This document shows, piece after piece, positions 61,179 to 64,000 of a stretch of DNA of 64,000 nt (position 1 is the stretch's first letter; every line of letters begins with the position of its first letter). Under the pieces are notes generated by a model. That model was given only the letters and a program-made list of their open reading frames with translations, was not told where the DNA came from and searched no databases. The position numbers and the translations under genes were made by a program. The stretch is taken from NCBI RefSeq assembly GCF_014154935.1, contig NZ_JACEHH010000001.1, forward strand, positions 62,001 through 126,000. Reading direction: 5' to 3'. Source of the DNA: Stieleria mannarensis (GTDB lineage Bacteria; Planctomycetota; Planctomycetia; Pirellulales; Pirellulaceae).

Positions 61179-64000
61179 TTGCGTACTCTGTTGACTCCCC
61201 CCGTGCGAATTAAAGACTGTTTCCTTCGGTTCAGTTGGCTTTTCATCACCTTTGTCTCTCTCTCGGGCCTCGCCCAGGCACAGGAGACACTCGAAGCGGA
61301 GTTGAAAGAGCGCGACGCGGATGAACTGGCGCGCCATGCCCACATCTTTGGCGATGCGTCGCGCGGGGCGATTCGGTTTTATCAAACCGGATTGAGCTGT
61401 GTTCAGTGCCACGTGGCCGACGATGGTGAAAACCGGCTCGGACCGGATCTGGCGAAAATGAACGAGCGGGCGACCTATGCGCACGTGATCGAGTCGTTGC
61501 TGGATCCGTCCAGGGTCGTCCGGCCGGGTTTCCGCGCCGAGCGATTATTGCTTGATGACGGTCGTGTCGTCAGCGGGATGATCGCCGCCGAAACCGACCA
61601 AACGCTGACCGTTGTGGTTCCCGGCGACGAGGAACCCGTGAGGGTTGCCTTGGACAGCGTCGAAGCACGCGCGGCGTCCGGATCCATCATGCCGAGCGGG
61701 CTGATCAACCAACTCGACGACGAACGCGACTTCTTTGACTTGGTCTGTTATCTGGTCGAATTGGGACAGGCCGGCCCTGAGCAGGCGGCATTGATGAAGC
61801 CCGATCCGTCGATGCTCCAACCTCCCCCGTTGCCCGCCTATGAAAACGATCTCGATCATCGCGGATTGATCAATCGTTGGAACGACCGGTCGTTTGAAAA
61901 CGGCGAGCGGATTTACAAGGGGCTGTGCATCAATTGCCACGGCACACGCCTGCAAGCCGGTTCGCTTCCCAACGCGCTGCGGTTCGCGAGCGGTAAATTC
62001 AAAAACGGCAGCGACCCGCTGTCGATGTACAAGACGTTGACTCACGGCTACAAGATGATGTTGCCGCAACGTCAATTGGTGCCGCGTGAAAAGTACGATG
62101 TGATTCATTACATCCGCGAGGAGTATTTAAAACCACACAACAGCTCGCAATACACCCCGGTCGATCGGGCGTACCTGGACTCCTTGCCCCCAGGTCGCCT
62201 CCGCGGTCCCGCTCCCATCCGCAACCGACCGTGGAGCGAGATGGACTACGGGCCCTTCTTGACTCGCACCATTGAAGTCGTCGGCGAACACTCGAAGCCG
62301 CGGCCTGAAGTCACCGACGAAGACCGACGTCGGGGACGACGCGAAAATCGTCCCGCCGAACGGACTTGGCCTGCCGAAACGAACTTCGCCTACAAAGGCA
62401 TCGCGATTCAGCTGGATCAACACAAGGGCGGCGTTGCCAAGGGATCACACTTTTTGGCCTTCGAGCATGACACGCTGCGAGTTGCCGGTGCTTGGCTGGG
62501 GACGGGATTCATCGATTGGGAAGGCATCTTGTTGGACGGCAAGCATTGGCGGTCGCCGCGTACGGTGGGTGAAACACATTTCCAAAATCAGCCCGGCCCC
62601 GGTTGGGCCGATCCGCTGACGGGCACGTTCGAAGACACGCGTTGGCGGGCACGCGACGGGCAGGCGTACGGGCCGTTTCCAAATTCGTGGATGGATTACA
62701 AGGGCTTGTACAAGCATGGCAACCGCGTCGTCCTGTCCTACACCGTCGGTGATGCGGCGGTGCTGGAATCTCACCGGGTCTCCGAAGAACATGGGCCGGG
62801 ACCGTTCGAGATTCCCGTCACTTGGATCCGCGTCTTGAACATCGGGAAATCATCGCGAGACATGGCGATCCGAATCGCTCCCCAAAACACCGTTTCGGTC
62901 GCCGTCAATGGACCGGAGGGTTTGAAAGCGGAAGACGTGGACGGGCTGGCGATCTTAAAAATCCCGGCGGAAAGCACGCCGGTTGATTTGGAATTGCATA
63001 TTGCTCATCACGAGACGGATCCGTCGTTCCGGTTCTCCGCCGGACCGGAAGACCTACGGCCACTGACCCATGGCGGTCCTGCCCAGTGGCCCCAAACGCT
63101 GAGCACGGAGCCCAAGACCGGAGACGATTCCGGTGGCTTTGCCGTTGACGAACTGACACGTCCGACGACGAACCCGTGGAAGAGTCGGTTGAGAATGTCG
63201 GGGTTGGATTTCTTTCCCGATGGCGATTCGATGGTCGCCTGCTGCTGTGACGGTGATGTGTGGATCATCCAGGGGATTTCGCAGCCGGGCGGAGAGTTGC
63301 GCTGGCGGAGGATTGCGTCGGGCCTGTTTCATCCGCTGGGCATCAAGATCGTCGATGGCAAGATCTTTGTGGGATGCCGCGATCAGATTGTCGTCCTGAA
63401 TGACATCAACGGTGACGGGGAAACCGATTTCTACCAGTGCTTTAACCACGACCACCAAGTCACCGAGCACTTCCACGAATTCGCGATGGGGTTGCAGGCC
63501 GACGACGAAGGCAATCTTTACTATGCCAAGAGCGCACGGCACGCCCAGGACTCGTTGATCCCGCAGCACGGCACGCTGTTGAAGGTCAGTGCCGATGGAC
63601 GGCAGACGACGATCTTGGCCAACGGTTTTCGCGCCGCCAACGGTGTCTGCCTCAATCCCGACGGGTCGTTCTTCGTCACTGACCAAGAGGGCCATTGGAC
63701 ACCGATGAACCGGATCAATCGCGTGGTCGAAGGCGGTTTCTACGGTAACATGTACAGCTATGGCGCGCCCGACGATACCCGTGATTCGGCGATGCAGCCA
63801 CCGCTGTGCTGGCCCAACAAGCCCTTCGATCGCTCGCCCGCCGAATTGTTGTGGGTCGACAGCCGGCGATGGGGCGCGCTCGACGGCGGACTGTTAAGCT
63901 TGTCCTACGGTTACGGCAAAGTTTTCCTTGTGCCGCACGAACAGGTCGGCGGTCAGTGGCAGGGAGGAATGTGCCGGTTGCCGCTGCCGGAGTTTGAAAC
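61179..64000 (+). CDS. PVC-type diheme cytochrome / beta-propeller dehydrogenase-like protein (3' end outside window)
   Basis: About 940 codons are visible with no stop, so the gene runs off the right edge. Translation from TTG 61179 gives a signal peptide (LRFSWLFITFVSLSGLAQA). Two cytochrome c domains follow: GLSCVQCHVAD (Cys74, Cys77, His78) with a helical region ending in MPSGLINQLDDERDFFDLVCYLVE, then GLCINCHGT at about residue 250 with its methionine in YKMMLPQRQLVP. A middle region (about 400-640, WLGTGFIDWEGILLDG) resembles DUF6797-type sequence. From about 660 a sorbosone-dehydrogenase-like propeller follows (GLDFFPDGDSMVAC, GLFHPLGIKIVDGKIFVG, EGGFYGNMYSYG). Likely periplasmic carbohydrate oxidation with electron transfer through hemes; substrate unknown. 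Confidence 0.88.
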   Translation, partial: MRTLLTPPVRIKDCFLRFSWLFITFVSLSGLAQAQETLEAELKERDADELARHAHIFGDASRGAIRFYQTGLSCVQCHVADDGENRLGPDLAKMNERATYAHVIESLLDPSRVVRPGFRAERLLLDDGRVVSGMIAAETDQTLTVVVPGDEEPVRVALDSVEARAASGSIMPSGLINQLDDERDFFDLVCYLVELGQAGPEQAALMKPDPSMLQPPPLPAYENDLDHRGLINRWNDRSFENGERIYKGLCINCHGTRLQAGSLPNALRFASGKFKNGSDPLSMYKTLTHGYKMMLPQRQLVPREKYDVIHYIREEYLKPHNSSQYTPVDRAYLDSLPPGRLRGPAPIRNRPWSEMDYGPFLTRTIEVVGEHSKPRPEVTDEDRRRGRRENRPAERTWPAETNFAYKGIAIQLDQHKGGVAKGSHFLAFEHDTLRVAGAWLGTGFIDWEGILLDGKHWRSPRTVGETHFQNQPGPGWADPLTGTFEDTRWRARDGQAYGPFPNSWMDYKGLYKHGNRVVLSYTVGDAAVLESHRVSEEHGPGPFEIPVTWIRVLNIGKSSRDMAIRIAPQNTVSVAVNGPEGLKAEDVDGLAILKIPAESTPVDLELHIAHHETDPSFRFSAGPEDLRPLTHGGPAQWPQTLSTEPKTGDDSGGFAVDELTRPTTNPWKSRLRMSGLDFFPDGDSMVACCCDGDVWIIQGISQPGGELRWRRIASGLFHPLGIKIVDGKIFVGCRDQIVVLNDINGDGETDFYQCFNHDHQVTEHFHEFAMGLQADDEGNLYYAKSARHAQDSLIPQHGTLLKVSADGRQTTILANGFRAANGVCLNPDGSFFVTDQEGHWTPMNRINRVVEGGFYGNMYSYGAPDDTRDSAMQPPLCWPNKPFDRSPAELLWVDSRRWGALDGGLLSLSYGYGKVFLVPHEQVGGQWQGGMCRLPLPEFE

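Noticed and set aside
1-64000. rRNA, tRNA, CRISPR arrays, integrase or prophage genes
   Set aside because: Both strands were read for cloverleaf-like sequences, regularly spaced repeats and phage/integrase motifs; none were found.

Overview
The window looks like chromosome of a planctomycete, most likely a member of the Pirellulaceae (Rhodopirellula/Stieleria-type). The evidence is the gene content: two sets of DUF1501 plus PSCyt2/PSD1 (DUF1549/DUF1553) genes, a DUF1559 prepilin-like protein, a sulfatase plus a sulfatase relic, a PQQ-repeat outer-compartment protein, a GlcN6P-deaminase/LmbE fusion and a large PVC-type cytochrome. GC is high, Shine-Dalgarno sites are patchy, and many short structured repeats sit directly behind stop codons. 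No rRNA, tRNA, CRISPR array, transposase or phage genes were seen.

Layout. 0-6.5 kb (minus strand): a biosynthetic operon running off the left edge. It holds a 1755-residue KS-KS-ACP-aminotransferase-ACP megasynthase, a 4'-phosphopantetheinyl transferase overlapping it by ATGA, and an SDR resembling FabL enoyl-ACP reductase. A divergent MMPL/RND exporter follows (6.8-9.0 kb). 9-13.8 kb: DAHP synthase, a secreted coiled-coil protein, a two-TM potassium channel with RCK domain, and a Gfo/Idh/MocA oxidoreductase. 13.9-17 kb: a decaying Hsp70 locus and an unusual macro-like/RNase H/zinc-ribbon protein. 17-24 kb: cell-surface sugar genes (GT4 glycosyltransferase coupled to an RmlD-like reductase; a GT2-ArnT fusion followed by a triple-BON protein) and a metallophosphoesterase. 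24-30 kb: a BlaI/BlaR-type pair, a DUF1559 protein, an alpha/beta hydrolase-TrmK pair, a composite pseudogene and glutamate dehydrogenase. 30-35 kb: an amino-sugar operon (PQQ protein, ROK kinase, NagB-LmbE). 35-48 kb: cNMP-binding protein, Uma2 nuclease, sulfatase, and two opposed DUF1501/PSD gene sets, one of which includes a sialate O-acetylesterase. 48-51 kb: aquaporin-family channel and TadE-TadG(vWA)-TadE genes. 51.4-52.4 kb: a GxxExxY nuclease-fold gene framed by long inverted repeats, a candidate undescribed mobile unit. 52.5-55.5 kb: HD hydrolase, a tandem class II aldolase, and a heme-motif prenyltransferase-repeat protein. 56-61 kb: the conserved PrkA-DUF444-SpoVR stress operon. 61-64 kb: a large diheme cytochrome/propeller protein running off the right edge.

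Most notable for follow-up: (i) the aminotransferase-terminated PKS with its own PPTase and divergent exporter; (ii) the GxxExxY gene inside about 38-bp inverted repeats; (iii) five copies of a roughly 63-bp two-hairpin element whose outer stem shows compensatory changes; (iv) the macro-like/RNase H/Zn-ribbon fusion; (v) several genes caught in decay. Functions are inferred by reading motifs; no database search was possible.
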